9,016 bases of DNA from Oscillospiraceae bacterium (GTDB lineage Bacteria > Bacillota > Clostridia > Oscillospirales > Ruminococcaceae). Made by a program: the position numbers and the translations under genes. The notes beneath the pieces are model-generated. The model did not search any database. It had not been told where the DNA came from and saw only the letters and a list, made by a program, of their open reading frames with translations. The stretch spans positions 1 to 9,016 of the forward strand of contig JAFQND010000231.1 of assembly GCA_017396055.1 (NCBI GenBank), given 5' to 3'. Positions 1-5,235 of the stretch are shown one piece after another. Numbering within the stretch: the first letter of the stretch is position 1; each line of letters starts with the position of its first letter.

Positions 1-88
1 CAGAATATGTACAAACCACTTGGTTGATAAAATGCTCATAAAACTCTTTACGCTCCCAGTTTTCAATGTCGATCAATCTGAATGCCAT
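1..88 (-). CDS. CatA-like O-acetyltransferase, N-terminal fragment (gene continues past the left window edge)
   Basis: The minus strand from the ATG at 88 reads M-A-F-R-L-I-D-I-E-N-W-E-R-K-E-F-Y-E-H-F-I-N-Q-V-V-C-T-Y-S before the window ends. The pattern ID...W.RKE.F.HF.....CTYS is the hallmark N-terminus of type A chloramphenicol acetyltransferases, trimeric cytoplasmic enzymes of about 210-220 residues that transfer acetyl from acetyl-CoA to the drug's hydroxyl. Only 29 codons are visible; the catalytic HHxxxDG motif lies near the C-terminus, so activity cannot be judged. The start is fixed by a good ribosome binding site (AGAAAGGG, complement of 95-102, 6 nt spacing). The DNA here is clearly AT-richer than the rest of the window, which suggests separate acquisition. 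Many chromosomal Clostridia genes carry this fold without proven chloramphenicol resistance, so family membership is firm and substrate is not. Confidence 0.8.
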   Translation of the reverse strand, partial: MAFRLIDIENWERKEFYEHFINQVVCTYS

Positions 89-131
89 GATTATCCCTTT
101 CTGTAAATTCGAGTTTTTTCATGCTCATACT

Positions 132-159
132 ATCATAAAGTGAAGAAAACAGCAAGCAA
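132..159 (-). promoter_or_regulatory. Promoter of the CatA-like gene
   Basis: Read on the minus strand, TTGCTT (154-159) and TATGAT (132-137) are separated by 16 nt, close to the sigma-A consensus at both elements. It lies about 44 nt upstream of the ATG at 88 and points at it. Transcription would leave a leader of roughly 35-40 nt. No attenuator-type leader peptide is evident in it. Confidence 0.55.
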
Positions 160-187
160 TACAATCCGTATCACTTGCTGCCATCCT

Positions 188-207
188 GAAGGATAGCTCA
201 TTCCTTC
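188..207. other. Small hairpin ahead of the orphan terminator
   Basis: GAAGGA (188-193) pairs with TCCTTC (202-207) around an 8-nt loop. An alternative, overlapping pairing ATCCT/AGGAT (183-187 with 190-194, two-base loop) cannot form at the same time. It lies immediately before the plus-strand terminator at 215-241, so the two could form the 3' end of one transcript. A function is not established. Confidence 0.35.
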
Positions 208-214
208 ACATCGT

Positions 215-241
215 CCTCCCTGCGGGGGCTTTTTTATTTTT
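215..241 (+). terminator. Rho-independent terminator with no visible upstream gene
   Basis: CTCCC (216-220) and GGGGG (224-228) form a GC-rich stem (one T-G pair) over a TGC loop. They are followed by C and then TTTTTT-A-TTTTT (230-241). The T-tract is on the plus strand, so this stops rightward transcription, yet no plus-strand gene is seen in 1-214. It overlaps the 3' end of the minus-strand small membrane-protein gene that stops at 234. It could block readthrough into that operon from the left, end an antisense or small RNA, or be left over from a rearrangement. Confidence 0.55.
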
Positions 242-515
242 CCTTCCGGACGATGGCGAGTACCGCCGCGGCAATGCCGCTGAGAACGCCTGCACCAAGC
301 AGAGAAAATCCCACCGGCTTCAGCTTGGGGCCCATGTGTTCGATGATATGGACCGTTTCGTCGGGCGAGACCGAGGCTTCGTCCGAATCGGCGGGGTCGG
401 GCTTGATGGTGGCGACGGTCACGGCGGGATTCAGCTTGGCGATGACCAGCACAACGGCGGACATAGCGGTCAGAACGATGCCGAGAACGGTAAAAATACG
501 GATCAGAGTCTTCAT
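234..515 (-). CDS. Small two-span membrane protein, unrecognised
   Basis: This is a 93-residue protein that I do not recognise. Residues about 5-27 (LIRIFTVLGIVLTAMSAVVL and on) and about 67-90 are hydrophobic and read as two transmembrane helices. Between them is a loop of about 40 residues, acidic in its middle (PDPADSDEAS). A positively charged tail (RKEK) ends the protein. The open frame extends upstream to 578, but the ATG at 515 is preferred: it has a strong site (complement of 523-530, GAAAGGAG, 7 nt spacing) and gives a classical K-rich membrane-protein start. It lies 13 nt after the stop of the upstream small gene, and its ribosome binding site overlaps that stop, so the two are very likely one operon with translational coupling. 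The loop's side of the membrane is not certain. No known domain is recognised. Confidence 0.65.
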   Translation of the reverse strand: MKTLIRIFTVLGIVLTAMSAVVLVIAKLNPAVTVATIKPDPADSDEASVSPDETVHIIEHMGPKLKPVGFSLLGAGVLSGIAAAVLAIVRKEK

Positions 516-528
516 ACTAAAACTCCTT

Positions 529-801
529 TCAGGTTTCGGGTTCGGTGAGGATGATCTCTTCGCCGGTATTGCGGCCAAACAGCTTTCTGATGCTGCTCAG
601 GGCTGAGAGGGACAGACCGGTGCCGCCCACCGTGAAGAAACCGTTTTTCGTTTTGTAGCTTACAGTGCGGGAAGCGGAGTCCTCCTCCCGCTGCAGGCTG
701 CGGAAGAGGAGGTCGGCATGTTCGGAAAGAAAGACGACGGCGGCAAAAAATCCCGCCAGCATCATGCCGGCAAACCGGAGAATCAGGGGTGTTTTTTTCA
801 A
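529..801 (-). CDS. Small membrane-anchored protein, unrecognised (TTG start)
   Basis: This is a 90-residue protein starting at a TTG codon (799-801). The rare start is supported by a near-perfect Shine-Dalgarno AAAGGAGG (complement of 811-818) 9 nt upstream and by an extended -10 promoter just before it. Residues about 7-25 (ILRFAGMMLAGFFAAVVFL) form one hydrophobic segment after a KK start, so it is either a signal anchor or an uncleaved signal sequence. The remainder is polar, ending in a short GEEIILTEPET tail. It is the first gene of a two-gene operon with the 93-residue membrane protein; co-transcription suggests a shared membrane role, but nothing in either sequence names it. I recognise no family. 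The gene is real rather than a shadow because promoter, ribosome binding site, spacing and hydrophobic N-terminus all agree. Confidence 0.6.
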   Translation of the reverse strand: MKKTPLILRFAGMMLAGFFAAVVFLSEHADLLFRSLQREEDSASRTVSYKTKNGFFTVGGTGLSLSALSSIRKLFGRNTGEEIILTEPET

Positions 802-823
802 GGTGCGCTCCCTCCTTTTTTCT

Positions 824-852
824 ATTATACCATGAAAAGGTCCCGATGAGAA
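824..852 (-). promoter_or_regulatory. Extended -10 promoter of the small membrane-protein operon
   Basis: On the minus strand the sequence reads TGGTATAAT, a perfect -10 hexamer (824-829) with the TGn extension. TTCTCA (847-852) lies 17 nt further upstream as a 4/6 match to the -35. The predicted start is only a few bases before the Shine-Dalgarno at 811-818, so the leader is very short. Confidence 0.7.
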
Positions 853-902
853 GCAAACTGCTCAAAATCTCCAAAAACTTTCACAGAATATTCCCACTTT
901 CG

Positions 903-931
903 TTGCAAATTGGCAGATTTACTGTTATAAT
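903..931 (+). promoter_or_regulatory. Promoter of the Gfo/Idh oxidoreductase-lipoprotein operon
   Basis: TTGCAA (903-908) and TATAAT (926-931) are separated by exactly 17 nt, and the -10 carries a TG extension (TGT at 923-925). It sits 31 nt before the ATG at 963, with AAAGGA (949-954) as the ribosome binding site. It is back-to-back with the minus-strand promoter at 824-852. About 50 nt lie between the two -35 elements, room for a shared regulator, but no convincing long operator palindrome is seen. Confidence 0.75.
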
Positions 932-962
932 AAACTGGTAATCCATCCAAAGGAATGATTTT

Positions 963-1964
963 ATGATACGTTACGGAACCATCGGCACCGGCTGGATCGT
1001 CGACAGCTTTATCCGCGGCACCATGCTTCGGGACGAACTGAAGCTCACCGCCGTCCACTCCCGCGACCGTGAAAGAGGCGAGGCGTTTGCCGCAAACTAC
1101 GGCGTGACCACCGTCTTCACCGACCTTGAGGAGATGGCGAAAAGCGACCTGATCGATGCCGTCTATATCGGAAGTCCCAATTTCCTCCACCCGGTACAGG
1201 CAAAGCTCTTTATCGAAAACGGCAAGCATGTCATTGCCGAAAAGCCCATCACCGTCACCCCCGCCGAGCTGGAGGGGCTGCAGAAACTGGCAAAGGAAAA
1301 GGGCGTCATCTATATGGAAGCCATCATGATGATGCATCTGCCCGCCCGTAAGGCGCTGAAAGAAGCCGTTTCCAAAATCGGCAATATCTTTACCACTTCG
1401 TTCGATTTTTCCCAGCTTTCGTCCAAATATAAATCCTATGCCGAGGGCGGCACTCCCAACATCTTCAATCCCGCCTGCTGCACCGGCGCGATGATGGACC
1501 TGGGAATCTATTGCATCTATCCTGCCCTTGACCTTTTCGGCGAACCCGAAAGCATCGAAGCCTTTTCCGGTTTTCTGCGCACCGGCGCCGACGGTTGGGG
1601 AACCACTGTCTTCCGCTATCCCGATAAGATGCTGACCCTGACCTGGTCCAAGGTTGGCCAGTCCCATCTGGGAAGCCAGATCTTCGGCGACAAGGGAACC
1701 ATCACCATGCCCTCCATCTCCTGCATGACCGACATCAAGCTGTGGAACAACGACGGCGAAGCGACCGATGTCTGGGGCAGCGAGGATAAGTTCACCCTCA
1801 TGGGCTGGGAAGCCCACGATTTCTACCGCTATATCACCGACCCGGAGGGAACCGCCGGTGAATATGCCGAAATGAGCGAAATGGCCCTGCGGGTCAGCCG
1901 CGTCATGGAAACGATCCGCGAAAAAGCGGGCATCAAATTCCCCTATGAGGAGGTCATCTTATGA
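963..1964 (+). CDS. Gfo/Idh/MocA family NAD(P)-dependent oxidoreductase
   Basis: This 333-residue protein has the usual family length. The N-terminal Rossmann fold begins with GTIGTGWI (residues 5-12), the dinucleotide-binding turn. AEKPI (92-96) carries the conserved Glu-Lys-Pro whose lysine helps bind cofactor and substrate. MEA (118-120) resembles the dihydrodiol-dehydrogenase/YdgJ-like branch. The C-terminal substrate domain contains GAMMDLGIYCIYP (175-187), matching the family's G..LD.G.Y helix with the conserved Asp179. Family members oxidise or reduce hydroxyls of sugars, inositols and related polyols in the cytoplasm; the exact substrate cannot be read from sequence. The gene is first after a strong promoter (903-931), with AAAGGA 8 nt before the ATG. 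Its TGA overlaps the ATG of the YerB-like lipoprotein gene, so the two are translationally coupled even though no functional link is known. Confidence 0.9.
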   Translation: MIRYGTIGTGWIVDSFIRGTMLRDELKLTAVHSRDRERGEAFAANYGVTTVFTDLEEMAKSDLIDAVYIGSPNFLHPVQAKLFIENGKHVIAEKPITVTPAELEGLQKLAKEKGVIYMEAIMMMHLPARKALKEAVSKIGNIFTTSFDFSQLSSKYKSYAEGGTPNIFNPACCTGAMMDLGIYCIYPALDLFGEPESIEAFSGFLRTGADGWGTTVFRYPDKMLTLTWSKVGQSHLGSQIFGDKGTITMPSISCMTDIKLWNNDGEATDVWGSEDKFTLMGWEAHDFYRYITDPEGTAGEYAEMSEMALRVSRVMETIREKAGIKFPYEEVIL

Positions 1965-3085
1965 AAAAACGGATCTTTGCCGCCCTTGCGGCAGCAGCCC
2001 TGACCGCCGGCGCGCTGGCAGGCTGTGTCAGCGTCGGAGAGACTTCCTCTGAGGCGTCCGAGGTGCTGGCGCCGGTAACTTCGTCCGAGCCGTCCTCCCA
2101 GCCGGAGGAGCCCTCTGAGCCCTCTTCCGAGGTGAGCGAAGAGATCGTCGAAGAACCCGTCGATCTGGGCCCCTGCAATCCCCTGACCGGCGAGACCGGA
2201 TATCCGGAAGAAGCCCTGGAAAGACGCCCTGTGGCTGTCATGGTCAACAATATCGACGCCGCCCTTCCTCAGCGCGGCCTTGCCGCAGCGGATATCGTCT
2301 ATGAGGTGGTCACCGAAAGCGGCATCACCCGCCTGATGGCTCTCTTTGCCGATCCGGAGAAGATCCCCTATGTCGGCCCCGTCCGCAGCGCAAGACATTA
2401 TTATGTCGCCATGCTGGCGCCCTATGACCCCGTTTATGTTCACTTCGGCGGCAGCCCTGCCGGCAAGGAATATATCGCCAACCTCGGCATCGATAACGTG
2501 GACGGCCTGACCTATTCCAATTATTTCTATCAGGATCAGTGGCGTGCCAACAACCGCGGCCGCGAGCACAGCTTCTTTATCGACGGCGAGACCATCGCCT
2601 CCATCGCCGGCAACAGAGGGTATGAGACCACCCAGAATATCAAGCCTCTTCTGACCTTTGCGGAAGAAAACCTGCCCGTCGGCGACGACGCGCTGAACGT
2701 TTACGTGCCCTTCTCCTACAGCTACAGCGCAGGCTTTGACTATGACGCCGAAAAGGGAGTCTATCTCAAAAAGCGCAACGGCTATGACCATATCGATGCC
2801 GATACAAACGAAGTTCTGACCTATGAGAACATCCTGATCCTCTATACTTCTGTCACCTCTTATCAGGGAGACTCGGTCCGCAGAGATGTGGCTCTGGGCA
2901 GCGGAAACGGCTGGTATGTGGCCGAGGGCAAAAAATATCCCATCAAGTGGCAGAAAGGCGACCACAAAAATCAGTTCACCTTCACCCTTGAGGACGGCAC
3001 CCCCCTCGAAGTCAACCGCGGCCGCACCTATGTCTGTGTGACCGACAAGGGATATGCTGAATCGACTACGTTTGTGAAGGCGTAA
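1961..3085 (+). CDS. DUF3048 (YerB-like) lipoprotein
   Basis: This 374-residue protein has an N-terminal lipoprotein signal: KKR, a hydrophobic stretch and the lipobox L-A-G-C with Cys22, so the mature protein should be lipidated and anchored on the outer face of the membrane. A Ser/Glu/Pro-rich linker (about 29-66) follows as a flexible spacer. From NPLTG (73-77) on it matches DUF3048, the Bacillus YerB family: PVAVMVNN (90-97), PQRGL (103-107), ITRLMALF (122-129), GPVRSARHYY (139-148), HFGGSP (161-166). The biochemical role of the family is unsettled. The ATG at 1961 shares ATGA with the stop of the upstream oxidoreductase and is preceded by GAGGAGG within that gene, so it is translated by coupling. 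I see no canonical terminator directly after the stop at 3083-3085. Confidence 0.92.
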   Translation: MKKRIFAALAAAALTAGALAGCVSVGETSSEASEVLAPVTSSEPSSQPEEPSEPSSEVSEEIVEEPVDLGPCNPLTGETGYPEEALERRPVAVMVNNIDAALPQRGLAAADIVYEVVTESGITRLMALFADPEKIPYVGPVRSARHYYVAMLAPYDPVYVHFGGSPAGKEYIANLGIDNVDGLTYSNYFYQDQWRANNRGREHSFFIDGETIASIAGNRGYETTQNIKPLLTFAEENLPVGDDALNVYVPFSYSYSAGFDYDAEKGVYLKKRNGYDHIDADTNEVLTYENILILYTSVTSYQGDSVRRDVALGSGNGWYVAEGKKYPIKWQKGDHKNQFTFTLEDGTPLEVNRGRTYVCVTDKGYAESTTFVKA

Positions 3086-3099
3086 AACGAATCAAAAGA

Positions 3100-3345
3100 C
3101 CGTAGGGGACGGGGCTTACACACCTTTCGCTCTTAGTCTTCTGTTCCTTCAAAAAAGTATCCATGACCGGCATTGAGCCGTCCATGGATATGTGAGAACC
3201 CCTTAATAGGGTTCTCGCGCTCTCCTGATTTCTTTTGACGATATAAGCGTTTCGCTCTCTGCGGAGAGCGACCAGAGCTCTGCTCTGGACTTGCAATTTT
3301 TCGAGAAAAATTGAGTAAAGCTTTATATTCTGGCAATCCAGCATT
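3100..3345. repeat. Hairpin-rich intergenic region, probable dispersed repeat
   Basis: The 284-nt gap between the lipoprotein and peptidase genes (3086-3369) contains five hairpins in series. They are TATCCATG/CATGGATA (3158-3190, with an inner CGGC/GCCG stem), GAGAACCC/GGGTTCTC (3194-3216), CGCTCTC/GAGAGCG (3253-3270), CCAGAGC/GCTCTGG (3272-3288) and CAATTTTTC/GAAAAATTG (3294-3313). All arms are perfect apart from the 2x2 internal loop of the first. None is followed by a long T-tract, so they are not ordinary terminators. The left end, GTAGGGGACGGGGCTTAC (3102-3119), looks like half of a palindromic repeat. From memory, similar blocks with spurious short ORFs recur between genes in gut Ruminococcaceae; this is not a search result. 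No gene is called here, and the peptidase promoter is not clearly visible. Confidence 0.5.
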
Positions 3346-3369
3346 TTACCTTACAAGGAGGATTATTCC

Positions 3370-5061
3370 ATGATCAAATTCCCCGATATGCCCTATGTCC
3401 GCCCCGATAAAGATGAGCTGCTCGGCTCCATCGAGTCGATGACCCTGCGCTTCAAAGAAGCCGCCTCTGCCGAAGATGCTCTCGCCGTCATCAAAGAGAT
3501 GGACAAGCTCTGTGACAGCTTTTATACTGTCAGCTCCCTCTGTTATGTCCGCAACACCATCGACACCCGCGACGAGTTCTATGAGACCGAGCGGGAGTTC
3601 TGGGATCAGCTGGAGCCGCTGATCAGCGAGAAGATGCAGGTCTTCAACGAGCTGGTGGTCGCTTCTCCCTTCCGCGCGGAGCTGGAAAAGACCCTGGGTG
3701 CCCTCTATTTCACCAATATCGAGCTGGCTTTGAAGGGCTTTACCCCCGAGATCATTCCTCTTTTACAGGAAGAAAACGAGCTCTGCTCGGCTTATCAGAA
3801 GCTGTACGCCTCCGCACAGGTGGAGTTCGACGGCAAGACCCTGACCATCGCCAAACTGGGACCGTACAAACAGAGCCCCGACCGCGCCGTCAGAAAAGCT
3901 GCTCTTGAAGCAGAAGGCGGTTTCTTTGACGAACATCAGGACGAACTGGACGAGCTTTACGACAAGCTGGTCAAAAACCGCACCGCACAGGCAAAGGCTC
4001 TGGGCTTTGAAAGCTATGTGGAGCTGGGCTATATCCGTCAGCGCCGCAACTGTTATGCCGCAGCCGATGTGGCAAAATTCCGCGATCAGGTGGTCGACGT
4101 TCTGGTTCCCATCACTGAGGAGATCAAAAAGGCACAGGCTGCCCGCATCGGTGTCGACGAAATCATGATGTACGACCAGACCTTCTCTTATCCCGACGGC
4201 AACCCCACCCCCAAGGGCACTCCCGAAGAGCTTCTGGAGAAGGCCAGACAGATGTACACCGAAATGTCCCCCGAGACAGCCGAATTCATCGACATGATGT
4301 TCGAGATGGAGCTGTTTGACCTGGTCGCCAAAGACGGCAAGGCTCCCGGCGGCTACTGCACCAGTTTCCCCGATTATAAATGTCCCTTTGTCTTCTCCAA
4401 CTTCAACGGCACCTCCGGCGACGTGGATGTACTGACCCATGAGGCAGGCCATGCCTTTGCCGATTATGTGGCAGCCCGCACCATCGAATGGTCCGACCTG
4501 AGAAACCCCACCATGGAAGGCTGTGAGACCCATTCCATGTCGATGGAATTCTTCACCGAGCCCTGGCACCACCTCTTCTTCTGTGAAGATACCGCAAAAT
4601 ATGAGCTCTCTCATGCCGAGGATGCCCTGACCTTTATTCCTTACGGCTGTATGGTCGACCATTTCCAGGAGCTGGTTTACCTGAACCCCGACTGGACCCC
4701 CGCCGAGCGCAACCAGTGCTGGGCAGATCTTGAAAAGAGATACCGTCCCTATCTGAAGATGGAAGGCGTGCCCTTCTATGGACGCGGCGCCGGCTGGCAG
4801 CGTCAGCTGCACATCTATCAGTCGCCCTTCTATTATATCGAGTACTGTATGGCACAGACCATCGCGCTGCAGTTCTGGGCAGCATCCATGAAAGACCGCG
4901 AAGGCGCATGGAAGAGCTACTGTGACTTTGTCAAGCTGGGCGGCACCAGGACCTTTGTCGATCTTGTCCATGCTGTGGGCCTCAAATCTCCGATGGATGA
5001 CGGCTCGCTGGATACCATTGCAAAAGATGTATATGGCTGGTTGAAAGCAAATCAGATCTGA
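3370..5061 (+). CDS. pepF: M3 family zinc oligoendopeptidase (PepF-type)
   Basis: This 563-residue protein is of normal length for bacterial M3 oligoendopeptidases, cytosolic enzymes that cut short peptides left by other proteases or imported by peptide transporters. The zinc motif HEAGH (357-361) is intact: His357 and His361 bind zinc and Glu358 is the general base. EGCETHSMSMEFF (383-395) supplies the downstream glutamate ligand, most likely Glu386. YYIEYCMAQTIALQFW, near the C-terminus, corresponds to the family's conserved Tyr-rich helix. The long helical N-terminal half is the usual lid domain. No signal peptide is present. The ATG at 3370 has an excellent AAGGAGG 8 nt upstream. The gene stands alone, bounded by a hairpin-rich repeat upstream and a terminator at 5076-5111. 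The family is certain; the peptide-length preference is inferred. Confidence 0.93.
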   Translation: MIKFPDMPYVRPDKDELLGSIESMTLRFKEAASAEDALAVIKEMDKLCDSFYTVSSLCYVRNTIDTRDEFYETEREFWDQLEPLISEKMQVFNELVVASPFRAELEKTLGALYFTNIELALKGFTPEIIPLLQEENELCSAYQKLYASAQVEFDGKTLTIAKLGPYKQSPDRAVRKAALEAEGGFFDEHQDELDELYDKLVKNRTAQAKALGFESYVELGYIRQRRNCYAAADVAKFRDQVVDVLVPITEEIKKAQAARIGVDEIMMYDQTFSYPDGNPTPKGTPEELLEKARQMYTEMSPETAEFIDMMFEMELFDLVAKDGKAPGGYCTSFPDYKCPFVFSNFNGTSGDVDVLTHEAGHAFADYVAARTIEWSDLRNPTMEGCETHSMSMEFFTEPWHHLFFCEDTAKYELSHAEDALTFIPYGCMVDHFQELVYLNPDWTPAERNQCWADLEKRYRPYLKMEGVPFYGRGAGWQRQLHIYQSPFYYIEYCMAQTIALQFWAASMKDREGAWKSYCDFVKLGGTRTFVDLVHAVGLKSPMDDGSLDTIAKDVYGWLKANQI

Positions 5062-5075
5062 TTCTCAGCTGCTGA

Positions 5076-5111
5076 AAAAGAACCCCCGTTTCCGAAAGGA
5101 GCGGGGGTTTT
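5076..5111 (+). terminator. Rho-independent terminator after the M3 peptidase gene
   Basis: AACCCCCG (5081-5088) pairs with CGGGGGTT (5102-5109). An inner TCC-GAAA-GGA hairpin caps the stem, and the T-run is 5108-5111. An A-rich stretch precedes the stem, so it may also act weakly on the minus strand. It lies 19 nt after the peptidase stop. Confidence 0.8.
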
Positions 5112-5120
5112 GACTTGCGC

Positions 5121-5205
5121 AGACATATTGGGGCTTACCCCAAACCCCAGTCAGAAAACTTTTTGAAAAAAGTTTTCCGACACCATTCAAAAACGTTGTT
5201 TGACG
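5121..5205. repeat. Second hairpin-rich intergenic repeat
   Basis: Two hairpins follow the peptidase terminator: TTGGGG-CTTA-CCCCAA (5128-5143) and GAAAACTTTT-TGAA-AAAAGTTTTC (5154-5177, extended by an outer TC/GA pair). The second is almost pure A/T and has no T-run after it. The block shares GGGGCTTAC with the left end of the repeat at 3100-3345. Recurrence in related genomes is recalled, not searched. A promoter for the downstream LCP-like gene is not evident here. Confidence 0.4.
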
Positions 5206-5211
5206 GGCAAT

Positions 5212-5232
5212 ACTCCTCTGAAAAGGGGGAGT
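5212..5232 (+). promoter_or_regulatory. Possible Shine-Dalgarno-sequestering hairpin before the LCP-like gene
   Basis: ACTCCTCT (5212-5219) pairs with GGGGGAGT (5225-5232) in 8 consecutive pairs (two T-G) around a GAAAA loop. The right arm is the ribosome binding site, GGGGGAG, 4 nt from the ATG at 5236. If formed in mRNA, the stem would hide the site and lower translation. This is a pairing seen in sequence; regulation is inferred. Confidence 0.45.
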
Positions 5233-5235
5233 TTC

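Noticed and set aside
886..893. GAATATTC palindrome between the divergent promoters
   Set aside because: Eight bases with no extended symmetry or second copy occur by chance too easily to be called an operator.
825..1817. Minus-strand open frame of 330 codons opposite the Gfo/Idh gene
   Set aside because: It lies antisense to a gene with clear family motifs, has Gly/His/Asp-rich low-information composition, and lacks its own ribosome binding site. It is a shadow of a GC-rich coding frame.
1943..2965. Minus-strand open frame of 340 codons opposite the YerB-like lipoprotein
   Set aside because: It is antisense to a strongly recognised DUF3048 gene, and its own translation has no recognisable motifs.
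3294..3335. Possible sigma-A promoter for the peptidase (TTGCAA and TATATT)
   Set aside because: The two hexamers are not at workable spacing, and the TATATT lacks a matching -35.
3066..3344. Minus-strand open frames of 92 and 67 codons in the gap before the peptidase
   Set aside because: They overlap the hairpin series. Two different frames are open over the same bases, and neither has a good ribosome binding site. The pattern fits a dispersed repeat with incidental ORFs.
3763..4971. Minus-strand open frame of 402 codons opposite the M3 peptidase
   Set aside because: It is antisense to the zinc-motif region of a confident gene, with no independent start signals. Its length reflects codon bias.
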